Shown here one piece after another: positions 1-8,019 of a stretch of DNA of 64,000 nucleotides (positions within the stretch are counted from its first letter, which is position 1; each line of letters opens with the position of its first letter). A model generated the notes under the pieces. That model saw only the letters and a program-made list of their open reading frames with translations, made no database searches and had not been told where the DNA came from. The DNA is taken from the NCBI RefSeq assembly GCF_002836475.1, contig NZ_PJBJ01000029.1, positions 1 through 64,000 on the forward strand, read 5' to 3'. Source of the stretch: Flavobacterium sp. ALD4 (GTDB lineage: Bacteria; Bacteroidota; Bacteroidia; Flavobacteriales; Flavobacteriaceae). The translations under genes and the position numbers were made by a program.

Positions 1-36
1 TTATCAAATTCTGCTTTAGTACGCATAAAGTAGTAT

Positions 37-109
37 GGTACCTTAGCTCAGATGGTAGAGCAATGGACTGAAAATCCATGTGTCCCTGGTTCGATCCCTG
101 GAGGTACCA
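37..109 (+). tRNA. tRNA-Phe (GAA)
   Basis: A 73-nt cloverleaf can be folded by eye. The acceptor arms are GGTACCT (37-43) and AGGTACC (102-108), followed by discriminator A109. The anticodon loop CTGAAAA, closed by ATGGA/TCCAT, gives anticodon GAA. The T-loop contains GGTTCGATCC. No CCA is encoded. It lies 8 nt before a tRNA-Leu, and the two probably share one transcript. Confidence 0.96.
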
Positions 110-117
110 CAATTAAT

Positions 118-203
118 GCTCGGATGGTGAAATTGGTAGACACGCTGGACTTAAAATCCAGTGAACAGCAATGTTCGTGCGGGTTCAAGTCCCGCTCTGA
201 GTA
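118..203 (+). tRNA. tRNA-Leu (TAA)
   Basis: This is a class II tRNA with a long variable arm. The acceptor arms GCTCGGA (118-124) and TCTGAGT (196-202) pair with two G-U wobbles. The anticodon loop CTTAAAA, closed by CTGGA/TCCAG, gives TAA (UAA). The variable arm pairs around GAACAGCAATGTTC, and the T-loop is GGTTCAAGTCC. It lies directly downstream of tRNA-Phe and just before a strong terminator. Confidence 0.96.
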
Positions 204-210
204 CAAAAAA

Positions 211-246
211 ACTTCAGTTGGCTAAGGCCGACTGAAGTTTTTTTTG
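211..246 (+). terminator. Terminator of the tRNA-Phe/tRNA-Leu transcript
   Basis: An 11-bp stem (ACTTCAGTTGG / CCGACTGAAGT) encloses a short loop and is followed by an eight-T run. It starts 8 nt after the tRNA-Leu acceptor. Confidence 0.9.
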
Positions 247-1307
247 TTTAATAATTTTTGGTGGCTAATCAGCGGAAATACAGAAGCTGCTATTGGATCA
301 GGGCAAAAACCTGTGAAGCGATAAAAATTAGTCAATCTAAACAGGAAAAATTCCACATTTCTTTGTCCTCTAAATTGAGATCTAAAAGCTTTCATTTCTG
401 CCTGCGGCAGGCAGACTAGCATTGAAATATTTTTTGCTAAGTAGTTATTGAATTTTTTAAGGAGTTTATGATTTTCATTTATCTGAAGAATTTGTGCTTC
501 TATTATCAAAATAGTTTAATATGGTTTTATAATGATTCATCAGCGATCTTGAGATTGTATTGAAAGACTTAAATCCTGATTGATTTATTTTTTCATGCCA
601 TCTAGCCAATGTTGCAAGTACAATATTTTTATCTGTTGTTTTCTCAAAAGATGTTTTTCAAATCCTGAGCTAAATCATAGGCTTTTTAAATCAGGATACA
701 ATTCAAATAATACTACGGCGCATTCTGTTTGTTTTTTAGATTGCTTTGATTTGTTTTTGTACAGGAAACTACTATTCTTAACTAACAATTGTTTAGCGGT
801 ATCATTATTTGTCAACAGTATCGGTTTAAAATTTTTTGGCTTTTTCTAATGCTAGATTTTCCAAATTAATGTCTTGCTAGCGGCTTTTGATGTCAATTTC
901 TTGTTACGCTTGCACAGAAAAATCGCAATAGCTGTCGCGCGACACGTCAATAATTGCATTCTTTAACACTCTGATCATTTTCTTGATGGTGGGTCTTTTT
1001 TTATTGTTGCAACGGAACTACGTTTATTTTTTTCATTTTTTAAATATAAATTATATGCTGTGGTTTATTTACGAGCTGTTGTGTCACTCTTATTTGTAAT
1101 AAAAAACAGTGACAATTTAGCGAAACTTGTATTTAAACGGGTTTTTTTGTTTTGTAACGTTTTATTTGTTAATAGATTTTTTAATATGAAATAATTTATG
1201 GTTTTATTGTATTTTTATTCAAGAAAAATAGTAATAAACCAATGTTAGCATCATCAACCCTCAATTCATTTGAGTCGACTTTATCCTAGCTATTAAATAA
1301 ATTCCAT
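247..1307. other. Gene-poor AT-rich stretch
   Basis: No convincing gene was found in about 1 kb. The open frames here are low-complexity, start at TTG, or run through the tRNA terminator. The stretch holds small inverted repeats: one at 397-415, a perfect 12-bp palindrome TGTCGCGCGACA at 933-944, and 7-bp arms TGTCACT (1082-1088) / AGTGACA (1108-1114). The part before 1308 presumably carries the promoter of the next gene, but no exact TAnnTTTG box was seen. Confidence 0.6.
397..415. repeat. Short GC-rich palindrome
   Basis: TCTGCCTGCGGCAGGCAGA is a near-perfect hairpin (TCTGCCTG / CAGGCAGA arms) that is GC-rich in an AT-rich spacer. Palindromes of this kind are, from memory, dispersed in many Bacteroidota genomes. 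Only this one was noticed here. Confidence 0.5.
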
Positions 1308-1829
1308 ATGAAACAAAAACTACTTTTTGTGATTGCCTTATTTTTAATGTTCGTTAGTCAAGTTACTCAAGCCCAAAACAGCTCGAGGGATTATTTGGTA
1401 AGAGCTACGATGGGAACTTCAGGGTCTTCAGAAAATATCACGGCAAACAACAAGCAATATGTTGTACAGCAAAGTATAGGACAAGGCAGTGTTGTAGGTA
1501 CATTTGAGGGTAGTGCTTACCCCGTGCGCCAAGGCTTTATACAGCCCAATTTAATGGCAAAAATCGTAGACTTAGCCGTCCCGTTAAATCTGGAAGCATC
1601 TGTTTATCCAAATCCTTTTGTAGAGAGTGTCAGCATATCCTTTACAGAACAAATTATTGGAGAGGTAGAAGTGGCTGTTTTTGATATGGTTGGGCGATTG
1701 GTGTTTTCAAAAAGCTATACAGCCAATCAAGTGGTAATAGCGCAGTTTAACCCTCTTCCGGGTGCTAATTATATTTTAAAGGTAAGGGCCAACAACAAAC
1801 AATTCATAAATAAAATACTCAAAAAATAA
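1308..1829 (+). CDS. Secreted protein with T9SS type A sorting domain
   Basis: This 173-residue protein has an N-terminal signal peptide (positive MKQK, hydrophobic core, cleavage near AQA-Q at about residue 23). After a short middle region containing GQGSVVGTFEGSAYPVRQGF comes a C-terminal type IX sorting domain, about residues 103-173. Its features are VYPNPF, GEVEVAVFDMVGR, and the final YILKVRANNKQFINKILKK. T9SS substrates cross the inner membrane by Sec and the outer membrane by the type IX translocon, which removes this domain. The middle part carries no recognised catalytic domain, so the function is unknown. The next gene starts 85 nt downstream on the same strand and may be co-transcribed. 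Confidence 0.9.
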   Translation: MKQKLLFVIALFLMFVSQVTQAQNSSRDYLVRATMGTSGSSENITANNKQYVVQQSIGQGSVVGTFEGSAYPVRQGFIQPNLMAKIVDLAVPLNLEASVYPNPFVESVSISFTEQIIGEVEVAVFDMVGRLVFSKSYTANQVVIAQFNPLPGANYILKVRANNKQFINKILKK

Positions 1830-1914
1830 GTGGGCAGCATTTCCTTTTTAGGATTTAGTCTGGTTTAAATAGAGATAATTAAAAAATACAAACCAAAACA
1901 GAAAACAAACGATT

Positions 1915-4119
1915 ATGAAAAAATTATTACTCTTATTGCTATTATTAGTGACGGCATTTCAAGGTTTTTCCCAAACCAAAGGAATCAGTTACCAAGCGGT
2001 GATATTAAATCCTAAAGGGAATGCAAATGGACAAAATAATGTATTGGCCAACACCCAGGTTTCCATACAATTTACAGTTGTAAATGCATCTGGGACTAAT
2101 GAGTACATAGAAACACATACTACAGATACGGACAGATATGGTATGGTCAATCTTTTAATAGGAAGCGATCCAACAACAAGCAGAGGTGATTTCGGAGCTA
2201 TTTTTTGGGATGGTGAGACAAAGAAATTAAAAGTAGAGATTGATTTTTCAGGAGGCAGTAACTTCAGCTTTTTAAGTGAGCAAAATTTGACTTACATGCC
2301 ACATCCGCCAACGAAAGAAGTAACGGATGGCATTAAGACAAATGCGGCAGCAATTTCAGAGGAAGTAACAAGAGCAAAAGCAGCAGAAGAAACAAATGCA
2401 GCAGGTATTTTAGCATTAGAAACTGAACAAGTAGCTCAGAATAGTGCTATTGAATTAAATACGGTAAAAACAGGCAGCATTGATGCACAGGCAGCAGCTA
2501 TTACCGATTTGCAAGCTCAAGTCGCCACTTTACAATCCCAAATAAAAGGATTACTACCAAGTTCATTATCTAGTGTAAGTATTGGTACCCAAGGATGGCA
2601 AACCAGGAACTTGGATGTGACGGCTTATAGAGACGGTACTCCAATACCTGAAGTAACGGATGCAGCCGCTTGGGCAGCATTAACCACAGGGGCTTGGTGT
2701 TATAACGAAAATGAAAGCTCAAATGGCACAACTTATGGTAAATTATATAATTGGTATGCGGTAGCAGGAATACATGATGCTGCCTCGTTAACTGATATAT
2801 CCTTAAGAAAGCAATTAGCCCCAACAGGCTGGCACGTTCCTACAGATGTGGAGTGGACCACATTAACCACTTTTTTAGATCTACGAGATAATACAGGTAA
2901 CTTAGGAGGCAAGATGAAAGAAACGGGAATAAGTCCTGATGGTACCTGGTTAAGTCCTAATACGGGCGCTACTAATAGTAGTGATTTTACGGCTCTTGCA
3001 GGAGGTTTACGCGGTGGCCGCAGCGGCTTATTTAGCCCCATTGGCGAGAATGGTGCCTGGTGGAGTTTTAATACTGCCTACGGCCTTCGCCTAATAAACA
3101 CTAGTGGCGATGTATTCAGCAACAATCTAAATCCAACTGCTGGTTTATCAGTGCGTTGCCTCAGGGATTTAGGAACAGCTATTGCGCCACAAGTTCCTAA
3201 TGCACCAATCATAGGGACAGCTATAGAGGGGGGTAGTCAGGCGAGTGTAACATATACTGCTCCTGCATTTAATGGCGGTTCACCAATAACCATATATACG
3301 GCGACTTCATCACCAGATAATATTACAGGTACTCTAACACAGGCAGGAAGTGGCATAATAGAAGTTACCGGTCTCGCCTTGGGAATCACTTATACTTTCA
3401 CAGTAACCGCTACAAATGCTGAAGGAGAAAGTGCAGCAAGCACAGCTAGTAATACGGTAACAGGATCGGAAGCAGGTTCACTATCTAGTGTAACCATTGG
3501 TACCCAAGTATGGCAAAGCAGGAACGTGGATGTACCTACTTATAGAGACGGTACTCCAATACCTGAAGTAACGGGTGCAGCCGCTTGGGCAGCATTAAAG
3601 ACAGGGGCTTGGTGTTATTATCGCAACGACTCAGCAAACGGCACAACTTACGGTAAATTATATAATTGGTATGCGGTAAAGGGCATAACTGCTGCAGAGG
3701 ACGCAACACCAACTGATGTACAAATAGCTGCAAGAAAGCAATTAGCCCCAACAGGCTGGCATGTTCCCACAAATGAGGATTGGAGCACATTAACCAATTT
3801 TTTAAATCAACAAGATCCTCTTAGTGGTAACACAGCATACCAGATGAAAGAAACGGGAACAACGCACTGGTTAAGTCCTAATGAAGGAGCTACTAATAGC
3901 AGTGGTTTTACAGGTCTTCCAGGAAGTATACGGGGGGGCGATTTTGGGACATTCATCGACGATCAATTCTATGGCATTGGCAATTTTGGTAGCTGGTGGA
4001 GTTCTACGGAGTCCCGTCCACTAAACGCCGATTCCCGTCACCTGAGTAACGAGAGTATTGTAGGAAGACTCATTGAACTTAAGACCTTTGGTCACTCAGT
4101 TCGTTTCGTCAGGGATTAA
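1915..4119 (+). CDS. Surface protein with two FISUMP domains and an Fn3-like module
   Basis: This 734-residue protein starts with a signal peptide (MKKLLLLLLLLVTAFQGFSQ). Residues about 22-135 form a domain common at the N-terminus of Bacteroidota surface proteins (KGISYQAVILNPKG). An Ala/Glu-rich coiled coil spans about 140-210. Two FISUMP (Fibrobacter succinogenes major paralogous) domains at about 218-418 and 523-734 share WQTRNLDV / WQSRNVDV, YNWYAV and APTGWHVPT. A fibronectin type III-like module (about 425-518; TYTFTVTATNAEGES) joins them. No T9SS sorting domain is visible, so the surface anchor is unclear. The FISUMP copies are also very similar at DNA level, which indicates internal duplication. 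Function unknown; adhesion or a structural role is only a guess. Confidence 0.88.
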   Translation: MKKLLLLLLLLVTAFQGFSQTKGISYQAVILNPKGNANGQNNVLANTQVSIQFTVVNASGTNEYIETHTTDTDRYGMVNLLIGSDPTTSRGDFGAIFWDGETKKLKVEIDFSGGSNFSFLSEQNLTYMPHPPTKEVTDGIKTNAAAISEEVTRAKAAEETNAAGILALETEQVAQNSAIELNTVKTGSIDAQAAAITDLQAQVATLQSQIKGLLPSSLSSVSIGTQGWQTRNLDVTAYRDGTPIPEVTDAAAWAALTTGAWCYNENESSNGTTYGKLYNWYAVAGIHDAASLTDISLRKQLAPTGWHVPTDVEWTTLTTFLDLRDNTGNLGGKMKETGISPDGTWLSPNTGATNSSDFTALAGGLRGGRSGLFSPIGENGAWWSFNTAYGLRLINTSGDVFSNNLNPTAGLSVRCLRDLGTAIAPQVPNAPIIGTAIEGGSQASVTYTAPAFNGGSPITIYTATSSPDNITGTLTQAGSGIIEVTGLALGITYTFTVTATNAEGESAASTASNTVTGSEAGSLSSVTIGTQVWQSRNVDVPTYRDGTPIPEVTGAAAWAALKTGAWCYYRNDSANGTTYGKLYNWYAVKGITAAEDATPTDVQIAARKQLAPTGWHVPTNEDWSTLTNFLNQQDPLSGNTAYQMKETGTTHWLSPNEGATNSSGFTGLPGSIRGGDFGTFIDDQFYGIGNFGSWWSSTESRPLNADSRHLSNESIVGRLIELKTFGHSVRFVRD
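2563..2763 (+). repeat. FISUMP coding repeat, copy 1
   Basis: This part of the 1915-4119 gene encodes the start of the first FISUMP domain. It aligns closely to 3478-3678, including a shared run of about 40 bases around the codons for YRDGTPIPEVT. Confidence 0.85.
3478..3678 (+). repeat. FISUMP coding repeat, copy 2
   Basis: This is the second copy of the 2563-2763 segment within the same gene. Nucleotide similarity is high through the first 200 bases of the domain and falls towards the C-terminal end, where the domains differ in length. Confidence 0.85.
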
Positions 4120-4142
4120 TACTTTGACCCTTAGAAAAATAG

Positions 4143-4165
4143 AAGGGGCATTAGCCCCTTTTTTT
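4143..4165 (+). terminator. Terminator after the FISUMP gene
   Basis: Stem AAGGGGC / GCCCCTT with an ATTA loop, followed by T-rich sequence, 24 nt after the stop codon. Confidence 0.85.
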
Positions 4166-4218
4166 ATAAAAATGCATTGCTCATTACTGCATTTTATTTT
4201 CAAAACAAAACGTTAGTA

Positions 4219-4279
4219 GGTGCTCGTCTGTGAAGAGTAGCTTCTTGAACTGAAAGAAGAGTCGTAGCGTTTGCAACGC
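4219..4279 (-). repeat. REP unit, inverted copy 1
   Basis: This is the reverse complement of the direct units. Hairpin B lies at 4219-4241 (diverged in its right arm) and hairpin A at 4267-4279 (GCGTT-TGC-AACGC), with the same 25-bp spacer. It is the outermost unit on the 3' side of the RAYT gene. Confidence 0.8.
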
Positions 4280-4343
4280 AGGATTAAAACTTTATTAAAA
4301 CAAATCAAGGGCTACACTAAATTTTGACTTGCCTTCATTAACA

Positions 4344-4382
4344 AAGGGTCTTATCAGCATAAGGTTGATAAGACCCTTTTTT
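4344..4382. terminator. Strong hairpin with T-run between genes
   Basis: AAGGGTCTTATCA pairs with TGATAAGACCCTT across a short loop and is followed by a T-run. It sits about 225 nt after the FISUMP gene and inside the REP-flanked region. Its orientation suits plus-strand transcription, but no gene directly upstream explains it. Confidence 0.7.
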
Positions 4383-4614
4383 ATTGGCGGAGAGCTCTCT
4401 GTTATAATGCGGAGATTGGTTTCGACCACGCGAACAGCTGCAACCGCGCAATGAGTTGGGATATTGCTTTCATCATTAAGGGGAGTCTTGTTTCCAAATC
4501 AAATTTGTAACTTTGAGCAATATTAAATCATGAGAAAAAAATGTTGAAACCAGAAAGCATTAAAATACTTCAAATCGATAGTAATAACCCCATTTTATCG
4601 GGACAATCCCATCT

Positions 4615-4675
4615 CTTGCTCTTCTGCGACGAGTACTTACTTAGCTTTGTAAACTGAGTAAAGGGTTTTTAACGC
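4615..4675 (-). repeat. REP unit, inverted copy 2 (degenerate)
   Basis: Hairpin B lies at 4615-4637 (core CTTCTGCGACGAG). The diverged hairpin A at 4663-4675 matches about 10 of 13 bases and has lost its GCA/TGC loop. The 25-bp spacing is kept. It ends 17 nt from the RAYT stop codon. Confidence 0.65.
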
Positions 4676-4692
4676 TGCTCCAACAAAAATCA

Positions 4693-5244
4693 TCACAAAG
4701 GCTCTACATTTACATTATAAAAAACAGTATTATCTTCTTCATAATTCCTATGACTACTATTTACATAATCTCTTTCATAGAAAACAATTTCGGCATCAAC
4801 AGGATTATAATGTATATAGTTTACACGTTGTTCTATTTTTTCTAAAGTATCTAAAATAAAAGGATGAAAACCATCTTGCCATAATTTATAATTTTTCGTC
4901 CTCCCTGTTTTTTGCGCCTCAAAACTAAATTTCCGTAATAGCCATTCTCGTCGACTCTCAGTATGTTCTTTGATCGCTTCTATTAGTTTTTTTGATGTGA
5001 ATTTTTTAAAATCCCGAATAATATTTTGCAATTCACTATCGAAAGCCGTTACAATTAAATGTATATGACTCGTCATATAAACATAAGCATGTACACTCAA
5101 TCCTTTTTCTTTGATACAATAATTTAAGGATTCATCCAAGATATTACAATAAACAGGTCTAGTAAATAAATCTACCCAGTCTACGACTGTTATAGTAATA
5201 AATGTTGGTACTGTACTATCAATAACTTTGTATTTCTCAGACAT
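4693..5244 (-). CDS. REP-associated tyrosine transposase (RAYT, IS200/IS605 Y1-like)
   Basis: This 183-residue HUH-type single-strand DNA transposase-like protein shows the HUH metal-binding pair as H60-I-H62 in YMTSHIHLIV. A helix around DFKKFTSKKL follows. The family-typical LWQDGFHPF lies at about 121-129, and YIHYNPV at 143-149 probably includes the catalytic tyrosine (Y143 or Y146). Length fits RAYT proteins. It is framed by REP units, the arrangement expected for a RAYT. Its start codon lies in one arm of a perfect 11-bp inverted repeat (5242-5252 / 5272-5282), which may limit translation. No accessory TnpB is present. Activity on the local repeats is inferred from family behaviour. Confidence 0.88.
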   Translation of the reverse strand: MSEKYKVIDSTVPTFITITVVDWVDLFTRPVYCNILDESLNYCIKEKGLSVHAYVYMTSHIHLIVTAFDSELQNIIRDFKKFTSKKLIEAIKEHTESRREWLLRKFSFEAQKTGRTKNYKLWQDGFHPFILDTLEKIEQRVNYIHYNPVDAEIVFYERDYVNSSHRNYEEDNTVFYNVNVEPL

Positions 5245-5282
5245 CGTTTTCTATCAAATGTATTAATTTTAAGAAAACGATG
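5242..5282 (-). promoter_or_regulatory. Inverted repeat covering the RAYT start codon
   Basis: CATCGTTTTCT (5242-5252) and AGAAAACGATG (5272-5282) are perfect 11-bp arms around a 19-nt loop. On the transcript the arm includes the AUG start codon of the transposase, so folding would hide the initiation site. A protein-binding operator is an alternative. Confidence 0.6.
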
Positions 5283-5327
5283 ATATAAAAAACAGTAGCT
5301 TCATTATTACTTCTGTTTTAGTTAGCC

Positions 5328-6087
5328 GCGTTGCAAGCGCTACGATTTGTCTTTTAATTTAAGTAGGTACTCGATGCAATCGAGCACCAGAGGAAGAAGT
5401 TAATTATAAAAGCCGCATTGCAAATGCTTTATTTAGTTCAGACAAGTAAGTAGGTACTCGTCGCAGACGAGCACCAGATAAAGTTAAGTCATCTCGGTTT
5501 TAGTTATCCCCGTTGCAAACGCTACGATTTGTCTATTAATTTAAGTAGGTACTCGTCGCAGACGAGCACCAGATAAAACCATTGGGATCATATTAAAAAA
5601 AAGAGGAGTTAGGTCATCCCAGTTTTAGTTAGCCGCGTTGCAAACGCTATAATATGTCTTTTGATTTAAGTAGGTAAAACCATTGGGATCATATTAAAAA
5701 AACAGGAGTTAATTCATCCCAGTTTTAGTTAGCCGCGTTGCAAACGCTCTAATATCCCTTTTAATTTAGGTAGGCACTCGATGCAATCGAGTACCAGAGA
5801 ACGTGGACAAACGAGTACCAGTGGGTGTGGCTAAATTTGTTCTAAAAAATAAAGTAACGCGATGGCGCAAGTAGTTTGTCTGTCATAGCGGAGTAACCAC
5901 GTGGCAAACGCTATAATATGCCTTTTAATTTAAGTAAGCACTCGATGCAATCGACCACCAGAGAACGTAGACAAATGAGTACTAGTAAAAAAAACAGGAG
6001 TTAAGTCATCTCGGTTTTAGTTATCCACGTTGCAAATGCTATAATATGCCTTTTAATTTAGGTAGGCACTCGATGCAATCGAGCACC
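5328..6087 (+). repeat. Array of seven direct REP units
   Basis: Units lie at 5328-5388, 5415-5475, 5510-5570, 5635-5676 (truncated), 5735-5795, 5899-5959 and 6027-6087. Each full unit is hairpin A (13 bp, such as GCGTT-GCA-AACGC), a 25-bp AT-rich spacer, and hairpin B (23 bp, core CTCGTC-GCA-GACGAG or CTCGAT-GCA-ATCGAG). Linkers between units vary, so this is not a perfect tandem repeat. Two blocks (about 5579-5650 and 5689-5750) are near-identical and look like a recent local duplication. No gene was found in 5245-6338. Confidence 0.88.
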
Positions 6088-6309
6088 AGAGAACGTGGAC
6101 AAACGAATACCAGTGGGTAAATTGTATCGATAACTAGGAAAAGCGCATTAAAAACGGATTTCGATAGATTTTCTGTTACTTTTTACTACACAAAAAACAT
6201 TCGAACTGAAGTTTTAAATAATTACATACAGCGGGTTACGATAATGTTAAATCAAATTAGTTGTTTACTTTTCTTATGGATGATTTAAATTTGTTTGTTC
6301 TTTAATGTG

Positions 6310-6317
6310 TATTTTTG
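6310..6317 (+). promoter_or_regulatory. Probable -7 promoter box of pafA (TATTTTTG)
   Basis: It matches the Bacteroidota -7 consensus TAnnTTTG, 21 nt before the ATG. A TTG at 6291-6293 lies 16 nt upstream. A second match, TAAATTTG, lies at 6286-6293. Confidence 0.55.
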
Positions 6318-6338
6318 TACACAAAAATATTTTTAAAG

Positions 6339-7952
6339 ATGAAAAAACTGATTTTGTTTTTGGCTGTTATTATTATGTCAAATTTACAAGCACAAGACCG
6401 ACCTAAATTGGTCGTAGGTATCGTTGTTGATCAAATGAAAATGGAATATTTGTATCGTTTTTCCAATGATTTTTCCCCTAATGGATTTAAAAGATTAATG
6501 GATAACGGGTATACGTTTCAAAATATGCATTTTAATTATATGCCAACTTATACGGGACCTGGACACGCTTCAATTTATACAGGAACCACGCCAGATACTC
6601 ACGGTATCGTAGGTAATGAGTGGTTTAGTAGAACATTAGGGAAAGAGATGTATTGTACAGATGATGCTAGTGTAAGTACGGTAGGTGATGGAACGAAGGA
6701 AGAGGGAGAAATGTCTCCTAAGAATCTACTAACGACAACTATTACTGATGAGTTGCGAATGGGAACTAACTTTAAGGGAAAAGTTATTGGTATGAGTCTT
6801 AAAGATCGGGGTGCCATTTTACCAGCGGGGCATTTTGCAAATTGGGCATTTTGGTACAGCAAAACGGGTTCTTTTATTTCCAGTACTTTTTATGGCGAAA
6901 AACTTCCAAATTGGGTTCAGAAATTCAATGACGAAAAACATTATATGCCTTATATCAATAATGGATGGGATTTATTGAAGGCTAAAAGTACGTATAATGA
7001 AAGCCTAGAGGATAATAATCCATATGAAGGTAAATTGTACAATAGTACCGCTCCAATTTTCCCTTATGATTTAAAGGATATGTATGCTAAGAATGATGCG
7101 GGTGTATTGCGTGCAACTCCGTTTGGGAATAATCTATTAGCTGAGTTTGCGATGAAAGCGATAGAGAAAGAGGAGTTAGGAAAAGATAACGTTACTGACT
7201 TTTTAACGGTTAGTTTTTCTTCTACAGATTATGTAGGTCATTTAATGGGACCAAGATCAATGGAATTACAAGATACTTACTTGCGATTAGATCAAACCAT
7301 AGCTGAGTTTTTGAATTATCTGGACAAAACTGTTGGTAAGGATAATTATTTATTGTTTTTGACCGCTGATCATGCCGGCGCTGAAAATGTAAATTATTTA
7401 AAAGACCATAAATACAATGTAAATAGTATTAGTCCTGCAGTTATTAGAAATAACCTGAAGGATTTTTCCATAAAGACTTTTGGTGTTGATTTAGTATTGA
7501 ATTATTCCAGTTTTAATTTATTTTTCAATAGAGAAGTAATCAAAAGTAAAGGATTGGAGTTGGTTAAAGTTAAAGATGCATTTAAGAGTTATTTGATGAC
7601 ACAAGATTACGTAAAGAGAGTCTATAGCGAAGAGGATATTTTAAATTCAACCGGTAATGATTATTTTTTAAATTTCATTGCAAAAGGGTATGATGTAACG
7701 CAAAACGGAGATTTGGTTATCTTAGATAAGCCAGGTTATATAGAATATCAAGGTACCGGAACGTCGCACGGAACAACTTATTCTTATGACACGCATGTTC
7801 CTGCTATTTTTTATGGCTGGCACATTAAAAAAGGGGAGTCTTTTAATAAAAAAGAGATCACTCAAATTGCACCAACGATTGCCCAGAAGATAAAAATTTC
7901 ATTTCCTAACGGAACTGAAGCTCATGTTCTTGAGGAAGTTTTGAAGGACTAA
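6339..7952 (+). CDS. pafA: Alkaline phosphatase PafA (phosphate monoesterase)
   Basis: This 537-residue periplasmic metal-dependent phosphatase of the alkaline phosphatase superfamily has signal peptide MKKLILFLAVIIMSNLQAQ. The catalytic set of Elizabethkingia PafA (T79, N100, K162, R164, from memory) appears with a constant offset of seven: T72 in PTYTGPGHAS, N93 in GIVGNEW, K155 and R157 in SLKDRGA. Zinc ligands fit D31 near the N-terminus, TADHAGAE, and HGTTYSYDTHVP near the C-terminus. PafA releases phosphate from many monoesters and is widespread in Bacteroidota. The ATG at 6339 is preferred to an in-frame TTG at 6315 because it leaves a clean signal peptide. Probably a single-gene unit ended by the hairpin after 7952. 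Confidence 0.92.
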   Translation: MKKLILFLAVIIMSNLQAQDRPKLVVGIVVDQMKMEYLYRFSNDFSPNGFKRLMDNGYTFQNMHFNYMPTYTGPGHASIYTGTTPDTHGIVGNEWFSRTLGKEMYCTDDASVSTVGDGTKEEGEMSPKNLLTTTITDELRMGTNFKGKVIGMSLKDRGAILPAGHFANWAFWYSKTGSFISSTFYGEKLPNWVQKFNDEKHYMPYINNGWDLLKAKSTYNESLEDNNPYEGKLYNSTAPIFPYDLKDMYAKNDAGVLRATPFGNNLLAEFAMKAIEKEELGKDNVTDFLTVSFSSTDYVGHLMGPRSMELQDTYLRLDQTIAEFLNYLDKTVGKDNYLLFLTADHAGAENVNYLKDHKYNVNSISPAVIRNNLKDFSIKTFGVDLVLNYSSFNLFFNREVIKSKGLELVKVKDAFKSYLMTQDYVKRVYSEEDILNSTGNDYFLNFIAKGYDVTQNGDLVILDKPGYIEYQGTGTSHGTTYSYDTHVPAIFYGWHIKKGESFNKKEITQIAPTIAQKIKISFPNGTEAHVLEEVLKD

Positions 7953-7970
7953 TTTAGTTTATGGCCGTAA

Positions 7971-8005
7971 AAAAAGCTGTGTTTTTTAAAACACAGCTTT
8001 TTTTT
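7971..8005. terminator. Bidirectional terminator between pafA and lysA
   Basis: AAAAAGCTGTGTTTT pairs with AAAACACAGCTTTTT and is flanked by A-runs and T-runs. It lies between convergent genes and can serve both. Confidence 0.88.
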
Positions 8006-8019
8006 ATGGATATTTTTTT

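Larger units (their letters stand above)
4219..6087. mobile_element. RAYT with flanking REP units (REPtron-like locus)
   Basis: A RAYT-type transposase gene (4693-5244, minus strand) lies between two inverted copies (4219-4279, 4615-4675) and seven direct copies (5328-6087) of one 61-bp unit. RAYT enzymes are domesticated single-strand tyrosine transposases known to be linked to REP palindromes, and inverted flanking REPs are the usual arrangement. The unit here has two hairpins, both with a GCA loop in the direct copies, separated by exactly 25 bp. No insertion-sequence ends or target duplications were identified. Confidence 0.8.

Noticed and set aside
222-509. 95-codon minus-strand ORF after the tRNAs
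   Set aside because: It runs through the tRNA terminator and the GC palindrome at 397-415, has no recognisable motif, and has no plausible promoter.
580-849. 89-codon plus-strand ORF
   Set aside because: It starts at TTG, is dominated by Phe, Cys and Ser from AT-rich DNA, and has no domain-like pattern.
5328-6087. CRISPR array
   Set aside because: The repeated units are themselves hairpins with similar spacers and irregular linkers, and no cas gene is present. They are REP units.
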